64,000 bases of DNA from Ralstonia insidiosa (GTDB lineage Bacteria > Pseudomonadota > Gammaproteobacteria > Burkholderiales > Burkholderiaceae), in the NCBI RefSeq assembly GCF_008801405.1, contig NZ_VZPV01000005.1, positions 62,001 to 126,000 of the forward strand. Direction: 5' to 3'. This document shows, piece after piece, positions 34,780 through 43,084 of the stretch. Below the pieces are notes generated by a model, which saw only the letters and a program-made list of their open reading frames with translations, ran no database searches and was not told the origin of the DNA. Position 1 is the stretch's first letter. Every line of letters starts with the position of its first letter. A program made the translations under genes and the position numbers.

Positions 34780-36435
34780 TTAAGAGAACAGAACAGCAGC
34801 TTTTTGGAGTGTAATCCAAACCCCCCAGCCCAACGGCAGGCCAACGGCTGCCCAGGCCAGCACCACAGCCACGGCCGAACCCGGATGTGCCGCCCATTCC
34901 AGTGACGTTTCCGGCGAAGCTACCGACGGCGTCGGATTCTTGGCGGCTGCTGCATGACGCAGCTCGTCGAGCTGCGCGTCGGTCATGAAGTGCTTCGCGT
35001 TCACCGGGCGCACCAGCAGGTTGCAGACAAAGCCCAGCACCAGCAGGCCGGCCAGGATCATCATCGTGATGTCGTACACGGCGGCACGTTCCACACCATG
35101 GGCAATCTGGTACTCACGCAGATAGTTCACCAGCACCGGGCCCAGGATGCCGGCCGTCGACCACGCGGTCAGCAGGCGGCCGTGGATGGCGCCCACCATT
35201 TGCGTGCCGAACATGTCAGCCAGGTAGGCCGGCACGGTGGCAAAGCCGCCGCCGTACATCGACAGGATCACGCAGAAGGCCAGCGCGAACAGCGCAATGT
35301 TGCCGGTGTGCGAAGTCCACGGAATCGATGCATAGAGCACGAAGCCCAGCACGAAGAAGATCGCGTAGGTCATCTTGCGGCCCAGGCGGTCCGACAGCGA
35401 TGCCCAGAAGAAACGGCCACCGATGTTGAACAGGCTCAGCAGGCCCGTGAAGCCGGCTGCGATGGCGGCGATCTGGCCCTTCTGCGCAGCGGTCAGCTCA
35501 GTGAAGGCTGTGGTTACGCCGAGCAGCTTGCCGCCAAACACTTCCTGCAGCAGCGGTGAGGCCATGCCCAGCACGCCAATGCCGGCCGACACGTTCAGGC
35601 ACAGCACGGCCCAGATCAGCCAGAACTGCGGCGTCTTCAGTGCCTCGTTCACGTGCACATGGCGCTGCGTGACCATGGCGTCCTTCGCCTTGGCCGGCGA
35701 CGGCGTCCAGCCGGCCGGCTTCCAGCCAGTGGGCGGTACGCGATAACCCAGTGCGCCCGCCATCATGAACACGAAGTAGATGCCGGCCAGCACGATAAAC
35801 GTTTGCGCGACACCCACGGAATCCGGCGTGGCAAACAGCTTCATCAGGCGGTCAGCCAGCGGCGCACCGATCATCGCGCCGCCGCCAAAGCCCATGATGG
35901 CCATGCCCGTGGCCATGCCACGCTTGTCCGGAAACCACTTGATCAGCGTCGATACGGGCGAGATGTAGCCCAGCCCCAGGCCAATGCCGCCGATCACACC
36001 GGAGCCGACCCACAGCAGCCAAAGCTGGTGCATCTGGATGCCGAGTGCCGAGATCAGCAGGCCGCCGCACCAGCACACCGCCGACACGACACCGGCCTTG
36101 CGCGGGCCGACGCGTTCCAGCCAGCCGCCCCACAACGCAGCAGACAGGCCGAGGAAGACGAAAAACAACGTGAACATCCAGCCCAGGCTGGAGATGCGCC
36201 AGTCGCAGGTGGTGGTGAACAGCTCGGCAATCAGCGAGACATCGGCGCCGCAGGTTTGCGGCTTGGCAATGCCCAGTGCACGCCCGAGCGGCAGCCAGAA
36301 AACGGAAAAGCCATAGGCCATGCCGATGCACAGATGGATGGCCAAGGCGGCAGGCGGAACCAGCCAGCGGTTGAACCCCACCGCGGCGATGGTGCGCTCG
36401 CGCGAAAAAAACGGATGCAGTACTGCTTCGGACAT
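34780..36435 (-). CDS. OFA-family MFS transporter (oxalate/formate antiporter type)
   Basis: A 551-residue inner-membrane transporter of the oxalate:formate antiporter subfamily. The start MSEAVLHPFF is chosen because a GGGGGGAT ribosome-binding site precedes it. The core has 12 membrane helices, including the N-terminal LVPPAALAIHLCIGMAYGFSVFWLPL typical of OFA proteins, the GGWLERVGPRKAG motif between helices 2 and 3, SGVIGGIGLGLGYISPVSTLIKWFPDKRGMATGMAIMGFGGGAMIGAP, and a further C-terminal hydrophobic helix (SAVAVVLAWAAVGLPLGWGVWI) that is longer than in classical OxlT. It lies 27 bases upstream of the molybdoenzyme gene on the same strand, so it probably imports the substrate or exports the product of that enzyme. 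Confidence 0.87.
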   Translation of the reverse strand: MSEAVLHPFFSRERTIAAVGFNRWLVPPAALAIHLCIGMAYGFSVFWLPLGRALGIAKPQTCGADVSLIAELFTTTCDWRISSLGWMFTLFFVFLGLSAALWGGWLERVGPRKAGVVSAVCWCGGLLISALGIQMHQLWLLWVGSGVIGGIGLGLGYISPVSTLIKWFPDKRGMATGMAIMGFGGGAMIGAPLADRLMKLFATPDSVGVAQTFIVLAGIYFVFMMAGALGYRVPPTGWKPAGWTPSPAKAKDAMVTQRHVHVNEALKTPQFWLIWAVLCLNVSAGIGVLGMASPLLQEVFGGKLLGVTTAFTELTAAQKGQIAAIAAGFTGLLSLFNIGGRFFWASLSDRLGRKMTYAIFFVLGFVLYASIPWTSHTGNIALFALAFCVILSMYGGGFATVPAYLADMFGTQMVGAIHGRLLTAWSTAGILGPVLVNYLREYQIAHGVERAAVYDITMMILAGLLVLGFVCNLLVRPVNAKHFMTDAQLDELRHAAAAKNPTPSVASPETSLEWAAHPGSAVAVVLAWAAVGLPLGWGVWITLQKAAVLFS

Positions 36436-36795
36436 CGAAATCCCCCCGGATGCGGTGATGTGCCTGGTTGCTACGGTATGAAGTGAGTTGGCCGCACCAG
36501 TCATGGCTGGTACGTACCCGCCGGCCGCAGAGGGACTGCGCCGACGTTGCCCGCGAAGATAGTGATGCGCCCTGTTCTAAATCAATAGTTGTAGAAATCC
36601 GTTGTATTGCGGGATACGCAACATGCAGCCTAACCAAGTGATTTATGTGATCAAAAACATAAATAATCCTTAGGAATGGCTTTGCTGATGCCCGGCTTGT
36701 GCTTGACATCAAATCGGTTGGTGTTGTGGTTAGGAGCGCCAATACTGCAGTTGAAGACGGGCAGTGCCTGAGCAGCCGGACAACGGAGGTGGGGG
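36436..36795. other. 360-base AT-rich divergent promoter region
   Basis: Lies between the divergent OFA transporter and amino acid permease genes. Bases 36580-36680 are strikingly AT-rich for this genome and hold the dyad at 36641-36664. I see no coding frame with a ribosome-binding site; the region probably carries both promoters. Confidence 0.5.
36641..36664. promoter_or_regulatory. 8+8 dyad in the divergent promoter region, CRP/FNR-like
   Basis: Perfect arms ATTTATGT and ACATAAAT around GATCAAAA. The 24-base dyad and its TGTGATC core resemble CRP/FNR-family sites, but neither the CRP nor the FNR consensus is fully met. It is 132 bases from the permease start and 206 from the transporter start. 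Confidence 0.4.
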
Positions 36796-38208
36796 ATGAC
36801 GATGCGTACAACGGATACGCCCGCGCAGCCGGAGCAGGCTGGGCTCGACACCCAGGCCTTGGGTGTCGGCGAATCCGTTGTGATGGGCGTAGCGGGCACC
36901 GCGCCCGCCTTCAGCATTGCCGCCACCACGGCCACGTTGATTGCCGCGGTGGGTGCGCTCGCGCCCGCAAGCCTGCTGTATTGCGGGCTGATCATGTTTG
37001 GTGTGACCTTTGCCTACCTGCACCTGAATCGCATCAACCCGCACGCAGGCGCGGCGTATGCCTGGGTGGGCGCCATCTTCAACCGCACGCTGGGCTTTTT
37101 TACCGGCTGGGCGCTGCTGGTGGCCTCTGGCGTGTTCATGGTGTCGGGCACGATCCCGGCGGCAACCGCCACGCTCACGCTGGTGGCACCGTCGCTGGCC
37201 GACCAGCCGGCCGTGGTCGCGCTGGTGGCTGCCGCGTGGCTGCTGGCGGTAAGCGCCGTCATCATCAAAGGCATCAAGCTGACGAGCTATTCGCAGGTCG
37301 CCATGACGGTGGTGGAGACCGTCATCCTGATTGCGCTGATTGCACTGGCGGTGTCGAAGTTCGGTGCGCACCCGGCGCATGCGCTGTCGTGGGCTTGGCT
37401 GTCACCGGGCGCATTCACGCCGCAGCTTTTCGCCACGGGCGCGCTCACGGCGTTGTTCTTCTTTTGGGGCTGGGACGTGACCGTCAACCTGACGGAAGAA
37501 ACACGCGACGCCAATCACGCACCGGGCCGCGGCGCGCTGTGGGCCATGGTGATCGTGCTCGCGCTGTTCATGGGTTTTGCCGCCGTGATCCTGCTCGTGT
37601 TGAACGATGCGGAGATCGAGCAATCCAGCACCAACGTCATCTTTGCCGTGGCCGACAAGCTGTTGCCGCGCCCGTGGAGCTACGTGGCCGTGGTGGCCGT
37701 CATGCTCAGCACGATCGGCACGCTGGAGACCTCCATCCTGCAGTTCACGCGCACGCTCTACGCCAAGGGGCGCGACGGCATGCTGCACGCCCGCTATGCC
37801 AGGCTGCACAAGACCTGGCACACGCCGTGGATGGCCACGGCTGTGATCACCACGATTGGGCTGGTGCTGCTGTTTGGCGCGTCGTTCTTTCCAAGCATCA
37901 ACGCGATCATCAAGGATTCGGTCAATGCCATCGGCTTTCAGGTGGCGTTCTACTACGGGCTGGCCGGCTTTGCCTGTGCGTGGCACTACCGGCGCGATGC
38001 GCTGCGCTCGGTGTTCGATGCGGTGTTTCTGGTGCTGTGGCCGCTGGGCAGTGCGCTGTTCTTGTGGTTCATTGCGGCCTACAGCGTACCGACGTTCGAT
38101 TGGGCGACCAACCTGATTGGCCTGGGCGGCATTGCGATCGGTGTCGTGCCGCTGCTACTCAATCGGAGGCTGGCCGAGCGCAATGGGCGGCTGGCTGGCA
38201 ACCCTTAG
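36796..38208 (+). CDS. APC-family amino acid permease
   Basis: A 470-residue inner-membrane permease of the amino acid-polyamine-organocation superfamily. About 12 membrane helices are visible. The family's helix 1 motif GVGESVVMGVAGTAPAFSIAATTATLIAAVG contains the broken-helix glycines that bind the substrate backbone, and helix 2-3 contains FAYLHLNRINPHAGAAYAWVG. Helix 6 region FATGALTALFFFWGWDVTVNLTEETRDANHAPGRGA is typical of the cationic/neutral amino acid permease subgroup. Substrate specificity cannot be read. It is divergent from the OFA transporter and its stop codon overlaps by four bases with the convergent Hpt gene. Confidence 0.87.
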   Translation: MTMRTTDTPAQPEQAGLDTQALGVGESVVMGVAGTAPAFSIAATTATLIAAVGALAPASLLYCGLIMFGVTFAYLHLNRINPHAGAAYAWVGAIFNRTLGFFTGWALLVASGVFMVSGTIPAATATLTLVAPSLADQPAVVALVAAAWLLAVSAVIIKGIKLTSYSQVAMTVVETVILIALIALAVSKFGAHPAHALSWAWLSPGAFTPQLFATGALTALFFFWGWDVTVNLTEETRDANHAPGRGALWAMVIVLALFMGFAAVILLVLNDAEIEQSSTNVIFAVADKLLPRPWSYVAVVAVMLSTIGTLETSILQFTRTLYAKGRDGMLHARYARLHKTWHTPWMATAVITTIGLVLLFGASFFPSINAIIKDSVNAIGFQVAFYYGLAGFACAWHYRRDALRSVFDAVFLVLWPLGSALFLWFIAAYSVPTFDWATNLIGLGGIAIGVVPLLLNRRLAERNGRLAGNP

Positions 38209-38648
38209 CCGGCGGTTGCCGAGTCCGGCCAGGCGCAGCGGCTGATCTGCTGGCGGAACGCATCTGCCAGCGCGTACAGGTGCGTGAAGTTCAACCGCAT
38301 CTCCGCCGCGCGCTCGTGATATGGCCCGACGCTTTGCGCAATGCGCTCAATGGCACGTGCGGCATCACCGATGGCCACATGCCCCAGCATACGGGACGAG
38401 CCCACGATCCTATGCGAGGCTTCGATGATCTGCGCATCCACACCGTTGCGCAGGGCCTGATCGAGGTTGGCGAGGTCCTGTTCGACCGTCTCGGTAAACA
38501 AGTCGACGATAAAGCGCCACTGCTGCAGGTCGAGGCCGAACAGCTCGGTCAGCGTGCAGATGACCTGGGGAGGAAGCAGGCCGGCGATGATGGCGTGACT
38601 GGCCTCGTCGGAGGCGGGGGCTGCGGGCGTGTCGCGGAAGGGCTGCAT
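38205..38648 (-). CDS. Orphan histidine phosphotransfer (Hpt) domain protein
   Basis: A 147-residue protein with one Hpt domain, a four-helix bundle that passes phosphate between response regulators and hybrid kinases. The phospho-acceptor His79 sits in the expected helix, EASHRIVGSSRMLGH, with a following Ser/Gly pattern typical of Hpt proteins. The N-terminus is Pro/Ala-rich. No kinase or receiver is encoded nearby, so it is an orphan whose partners lie elsewhere. The start MQPFRDTPAAP is chosen because the longer frame extends through the terminator of the upstream efflux operon. It overlaps the convergent permease stop by four bases. Its size is close to that of stand-alone Hpt proteins. 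Confidence 0.82.
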   Translation of the reverse strand: MQPFRDTPAAPASDEASHAIIAGLLPPQVICTLTELFGLDLQQWRFIVDLFTETVEQDLANLDQALRNGVDAQIIEASHRIVGSSRMLGHVAIGDAARAIERIAQSVGPYHERAAEMRLNFTHLYALADAFRQQISRCAWPDSATAG

Positions 38649-38753
38649 GGGGTGGCGCGTGGATTTGGACTCGAACCACACTTTGCGTGCCGGGCCTGCC
38701 TGCAGCAATGAGATTCGTCCGATTTGGAGGCGCGCCAAGTACGAACGTGCAGG

Positions 38754-38798
38754 CCCAAAAAACAAATCGGGCGTACCGCTTGTGAGGCGATACGCCCG
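38754..38798 (-). terminator. Intrinsic terminator of the metal efflux operon
   Basis: On the minus strand, perfect arms CGGGCGTA and TACGCCCG (extended by partly matched GC pairs) are followed by ATTTGTTTTTTGG. It is 24 bases after the stop of the RND pump gene. Confidence 0.85.
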
Positions 38799-38821
38799 AC
38801 CGGGCTGTGCGCGCTTGAGGC

Positions 38822-41800
38822 TCAGGGCAGCATGGCAGCAGTCGGCGTGACGTCCGGCTCGCGCGGCGGCGTGCCGCGATTGCGGTGCGCCCACGTGAAC
38901 ACCACCGGCAGCACCAGCAGCGTGAGGATCGTCGTCGTCACCATGCCGCCGACGATCACCAGCGCCAGCGGGCGCTGCGCCTCAGAGCCGATGCTGTGCG
39001 ACAGCGCCGCCGGCAACAGACCGAGGCCTGCCAGCATGGCCGTCATGATGACCGGGCGCAGGCGCAGCGCGGCACCCTCTACCGTCGCTTCATGCAGGTT
39101 CTCGGAGTGCGCCAGGCGGTTGACGTACGAGATCAGAATCACCCCGTCCTGAATGGCGATCCCGAACAGCGACAGGAAGCCGATACCCGCCGAGATCGAC
39201 AGCGTCTCGTTGGCGATATGCAGCGCCAGCAACCCGCCGATGGCCGCAAACGGCACGTTCAGCACCACCATCAGCGCGTCCTTGAAGTTGCCGAACGTGC
39301 TGTAGAGCAGCAGGAAGATCACCAGGATCGTCAGCGGCACGATCACCATCAGCTTGCCCTGGGCGACCTTCATCTCGTTGAACTGGCCGTCCCATTTGAC
39401 GGTGTAGCCCTCAGGCAGCTTGACGTTGTTGCCCACCATGCGCTGCGCCTCGTCCACTGCGCTGCCGAGGTCGCGCCCACGCACCCCGAACTTGATGGCG
39501 ATGTAGCGCTTGCCTTCTTCGCGGTAGATGAAGAACGGGCCGTCGGTCATCTGCACCTTGGCGATCATCGACAGCGGGATGTGCTGGCCGTCCGGCGTGT
39601 CGATCAACAGCTCGCGGATGGCGTCATACGACGCACGCGACTGCTGGTTCAGGCGCACTGCCAGGCCGAACGATTTCTCGCCTTCCAGGATCTGCGTGAC
39701 CGGCGAGCCGCCGATGGCGTACTGCACGAGATTCTGCACGTCGCTCACGTTGATGTTGAAGCGCGCGGCGGCCTGGCGATCAATGGAGACGTTCAGCGTC
39801 GGCTGACCCAGTTCGCGGAAGATGCCCACGTCCACCAGACCCTGCACCTTCTTGAGCTGCGTCTGGATTTCGGTGGCCTTGGCTTCAAGCATGTCGAGGT
39901 CGTTGCCGAACAGCTTGACCGAGTTCTCGCCCTTCACGCCCGAGAGCGCCTCATCCACGTTGTCCTGGATGTACTGCGAGAAGTTGTATTCGATGCCCGG
40001 AATCTTCTCCAGATGCTTGGCCAGACGCTCGACCAGATGCGCCTTGGTTACACCGGGGCCCCATTTGTCGGGCGACGAGAAGTACAGGCCGTACTCCTGG
40101 TTGAACACACCGGTGGAGTCGGTGCCGTCATCCGGCCGGCCGATCTGTACCGAGACCTTCTCAATTTCCGGTTGCTTGCCGAAGTACGTGCGCAGGTCGT
40201 TGGCGACCGAGGCGGAGTAGTTCAGGTCCACCGTGTTCGGCAGCGTGATGCGCAGCCAGAGGTTGTTCTCTTCCAGTGTCGGCAAGAATTCCGTGCCCAG
40301 GAAGCTGGCGCTGTACAGCGTCAGGCCCAGTGCGGCGAGGGCAGCGGCAAACACCGTCTTGGGGCGTGCGATGAGGCGGTGCAAGAGCGGCTTGTACCAG
40401 CGCAGGATCGCGCCCACAAAGGCCGGCGAATGCGGATGCAGCGACTTGCCGAACACGAACGACGTGGCGGCCGGCACGAAGGTCAGGCTCAGCACGATCG
40501 AGGCCATCAGCGCAAAGCCCATCGTGAACGCCATCGGCTTGAAGATGATGCCTTCCACACCGCCGATGAAGAACAGCGGCGAATACGCCACGATGATGAT
40601 GCCCGTGGAGAAGATCATCGCGCGCTGCACTTCGTTGGTGGCCTTGACGATGGCGTCTTCCAGCTTGTCAGCGCCTTCTTCCAGGTGACGCATGATGTTT
40701 TCCATCACGATCACCGCCGCATCCACGATCACGCCAAAGTCGATCGCGCCCAGCGAGATCAGGTTGGCCGGCACATGGAAGTGCTCCATGTTGATGAACG
40801 ACACGCACAGTGCCAGCGGAATCACCGCTGCCACCACGGCCGCCGCACGCAGGTTGCCCAGGAACACGAACAGCACCGCCAGCACCAGCGAGATACCCAC
40901 CACCAGCGTGTGTTCCACCGTTCCCATGGTGATGTCGAGCAGTACTTGGCGGTCGTAGAACGGCTTGATCTGGATGTCCTTCGGCAGGATGCTGTTGTTC
41001 AGCTCGGCAACCTTGTCGCGCACCTTGGCCAGCACCTCGGTGGCATTGGCGTCGCGCTTGAGCAGCACGATGCCTTCCACCACGTCGGGCTGGTCGTTGT
41101 ACTGCACCATGCCCAGACGCTGCACGTTGCCGACTTCCACTTCGGCAATGTCGCGCACACGCACCGGCACGCCGTTGTTGGCAGCCACCACCACGTTACG
41201 GATGTCTTCCACCGTCTGCAGCAGGCCCACGCCGCGCACCACGAACTGCTGTTCGCCGTCGCGCAGCAGGTTGCCGCCGGTGTTGTTGTTGGCATTGCCG
41301 ATGGCCGTGATGAGCTGCGACAGCGTGATGCCGTACGACTGCAGCTTCGCCGGCGACGGCACGATGTGATACTCCTTCACCTTGCCGCCGAAGGAGCTCA
41401 CGTCCGCCACACCCTGGACGTGCTTGAGCTCCTTGGTGATGTCGTAGTCCTGGTAGCTCTTGAGCGTGGTGAGATCCACGCCGTCGCCCACCAGGCGGAA
41501 TCGCATGATTTCGCCGGTGGCGTCGGAGTCCGGGCTCAGGGCAGGTTGGATGCCCGTGGGCAGATTGGCCTGTGCGAGGTATTGCGAAAAGTTCTGACGC
41601 GCCTTGAAGCTGTCTGTGCCTTCCTTGAACTTGAGCGTCACCACCGACAGGCCGAACAGCGACACCGAACGGAACGACTGCACGTCCGGCACACCGGCCA
41701 GCGCGTTCTCGATGGGGATGGTGATCTGCTGCTCGACTTCGGTCGTGCTGCGGCCTGGCCACTGCGTAATGGCCTGTACCGACAGTGGCGCCACGCCCGG

Positions 41801-41917
41801 ATACGCCTGCAGCGGCAGCTCACGGAACGACAGGATGCCCGCGACCAGCAGCGCGATCGCCAGGAAGACGATCAGCAGCCGCCGCTTGAGAATGCCCGCG
41901 ATCGGGTTGAAGCTCAT
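38822..41917 (-). CDS. Heavy-metal efflux RND pump, CzcA/CusA family
   Basis: A 1031-residue inner-membrane proton-driven pump, the core of a tripartite system. The family length and the twelve membrane helices are normal. Helix 4 carries DFGVIVDAAVIVMEN, that is the D-x5-D-x6-E proton relay of HME-RND pumps for divalent cations; classical CzcA reads GA where this has AA. Segments YPGVAPLSVQAITQWPG, VPDVQSFRSVSLFGLSVVTL and FGIAIQDGVILISYVNRLAH are typical of the family. The Met triad of CusA was not mapped, so copper/silver cannot be excluded, but the relay favours zinc, cobalt, cadmium or nickel. It is the last gene of a C-B-A operon and ends with an intrinsic terminator. Confidence 0.9.
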   Translation of the reverse strand: MSFNPIAGILKRRLLIVFLAIALLVAGILSFRELPLQAYPGVAPLSVQAITQWPGRSTTEVEQQITIPIENALAGVPDVQSFRSVSLFGLSVVTLKFKEGTDSFKARQNFSQYLAQANLPTGIQPALSPDSDATGEIMRFRLVGDGVDLTTLKSYQDYDITKELKHVQGVADVSSFGGKVKEYHIVPSPAKLQSYGITLSQLITAIGNANNNTGGNLLRDGEQQFVVRGVGLLQTVEDIRNVVVAANNGVPVRVRDIAEVEVGNVQRLGMVQYNDQPDVVEGIVLLKRDANATEVLAKVRDKVAELNNSILPKDIQIKPFYDRQVLLDITMGTVEHTLVVGISLVLAVLFVFLGNLRAAAVVAAVIPLALCVSFINMEHFHVPANLISLGAIDFGVIVDAAVIVMENIMRHLEEGADKLEDAIVKATNEVQRAMIFSTGIIIVAYSPLFFIGGVEGIIFKPMAFTMGFALMASIVLSLTFVPAATSFVFGKSLHPHSPAFVGAILRWYKPLLHRLIARPKTVFAAALAALGLTLYSASFLGTEFLPTLEENNLWLRITLPNTVDLNYSASVANDLRTYFGKQPEIEKVSVQIGRPDDGTDSTGVFNQEYGLYFSSPDKWGPGVTKAHLVERLAKHLEKIPGIEYNFSQYIQDNVDEALSGVKGENSVKLFGNDLDMLEAKATEIQTQLKKVQGLVDVGIFRELGQPTLNVSIDRQAAARFNINVSDVQNLVQYAIGGSPVTQILEGEKSFGLAVRLNQQSRASYDAIRELLIDTPDGQHIPLSMIAKVQMTDGPFFIYREEGKRYIAIKFGVRGRDLGSAVDEAQRMVGNNVKLPEGYTVKWDGQFNEMKVAQGKLMVIVPLTILVIFLLLYSTFGNFKDALMVVLNVPFAAIGGLLALHIANETLSISAGIGFLSLFGIAIQDGVILISYVNRLAHSENLHEATVEGAALRLRPVIMTAMLAGLGLLPAALSHSIGSEAQRPLALVIVGGMVTTTILTLLVLPVVFTWAHRNRGTPPREPDVTPTAAMLP

Positions 41918-41919
41918 GC

Positions 41920-43080
41920 CTACGCCCCCGCCTTCACGATCATTTCATTGAGCAGGGCGGCGCCGCGCACCACCACTTGCGATGAAGCATCCAGACCGGC
42001 TGTGACCGCAAAGCTGCCATCGGCGCCCGTGTCCTTGCCTTGCACCTGCACACGCTTGAAGTGCTTGGCATCGCTTTGCACGATCACGTAGTAGCTGCCA
42101 CGCTCCTTGACCAGCGCGGACTTTGGCACCACCGAGGCCATGCCTGTGCCGATCTGGATGCGCGCGGTCGAGTACATCTCGGGGCGCAGCAGGCCGTCGG
42201 GGTTGGGCACGTCGCAGCGCACGGTCAGCGTGTGCGTGGCGGGGTCGATGTTGGGGGCGATGAAGCTCACGCGGCCGGTGAAATCGCGGTCCGGATACGC
42301 TGCCGTGTGCAGCGTGATCGGCTGGCCGATGTGCACGCTGGCAATGTCGTTCTCATACAGATTGCCGGTGAACCACAACTGGCGCGTATCGACGATGCTC
42401 ATGAACGAGTCGCCCACGTTCAGGAAGGCACCTGGGTCCATGTTGCGCTTGACGATGGTGCCCGAGATGGGCGCACGCAGCGTCATGTGCTCGGCGGGTG
42501 CGCCACGCTTGGCAATCTGCGCGACATCCGCGTCGGTCAGGCCCAGTACGTGCAGTCGACCCGCAGCGGATTGCACGGTGGCCTCCGCATCTTCCTGCAA
42601 GTCTTTCATGTTGGAGCCCTTGAGCTGGCGCGCAGTGCTGAGCGCAAGCAGGTACTCCTTCTGGGCGGAGATGAAATCTGGCGAGTACAGCTCCGCCAGC
42701 GGCTGGCCTTCCTGCACCAGCGCACCTTCAAACACCAGGATGCGATCCAGTCGGCCCGCCACGCGGGAAGACGCCAGCTTGGTGCGCTCCGCGTTAAAGG
42801 CCAGCTTGCCGGGGCTGGACAGCTCCACTGGCACAGTGCGCTGGCCGACTTGCACGACCTGCACCTGCTGCGGGTCGAAGCCGCCGGCCGGGATTTCCAC
42901 GGAATCGGGTTTCGGGCGCGCAGCGGCTACAGCGGGGGCAGATGCTGCGTTGCTTGCAGGCTTGGCGGCGTCGGCAGCGTTGGGCGACGGGGCGGCGGGC
43001 CATTTGCGCCCCACCACCACGCCAACGGCAACAGCGGCAGCCAGGGCAATCACGGCAACGGTAGGAGAGAACTTCTTCAT
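41920..43080 (-). CDS. Metal efflux membrane fusion protein (CzcB/CusB type)
   Basis: A 386-residue periplasmic adaptor linking the RND pump with the outer-membrane channel. An N-terminal hydrophobic anchor (residues 6-24) is followed by an Ala/Pro linker. Residues 70-180 have the split lipoyl and alpha-hairpin pattern, from VSSPGKLAFNAERTKLASSRVAGRLDRILVFEGALVQEGQPLAELYS to the SAQKEYLLALSTARQL hairpin, then the beta-barrel from GLTDADVAQIAKRGAPAEHMTLRAPISGTIV and the membrane-proximal domain. Unlike CusB it has no N-terminal Met cluster, and unlike CzcB no long His-rich insert, so a metal-relay function is not evident. Only two bases separate it from the pump gene, and five from the channel gene upstream. 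Confidence 0.9.
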   Translation of the reverse strand: MKKFSPTVAVIALAAAVAVGVVVGRKWPAAPSPNAADAAKPASNAASAPAVAAARPKPDSVEIPAGGFDPQQVQVVQVGQRTVPVELSSPGKLAFNAERTKLASSRVAGRLDRILVFEGALVQEGQPLAELYSPDFISAQKEYLLALSTARQLKGSNMKDLQEDAEATVQSAAGRLHVLGLTDADVAQIAKRGAPAEHMTLRAPISGTIVKRNMDPGAFLNVGDSFMSIVDTRQLWFTGNLYENDIASVHIGQPITLHTAAYPDRDFTGRVSFIAPNIDPATHTLTVRCDVPNPDGLLRPEMYSTARIQIGTGMASVVPKSALVKERGSYYVIVQSDAKHFKRVQVQGKDTGADGSFAVTAGLDASSQVVVRGAALLNEMIVKAGA

Positions 43081-43084
43081 GGTC

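Noticed and set aside
38645..38690. Minus-strand GTGGTTCGAGTCC resembling a tRNA T-loop
   Set aside because: The neighbouring bases do not pair into a T-stem or acceptor stem.
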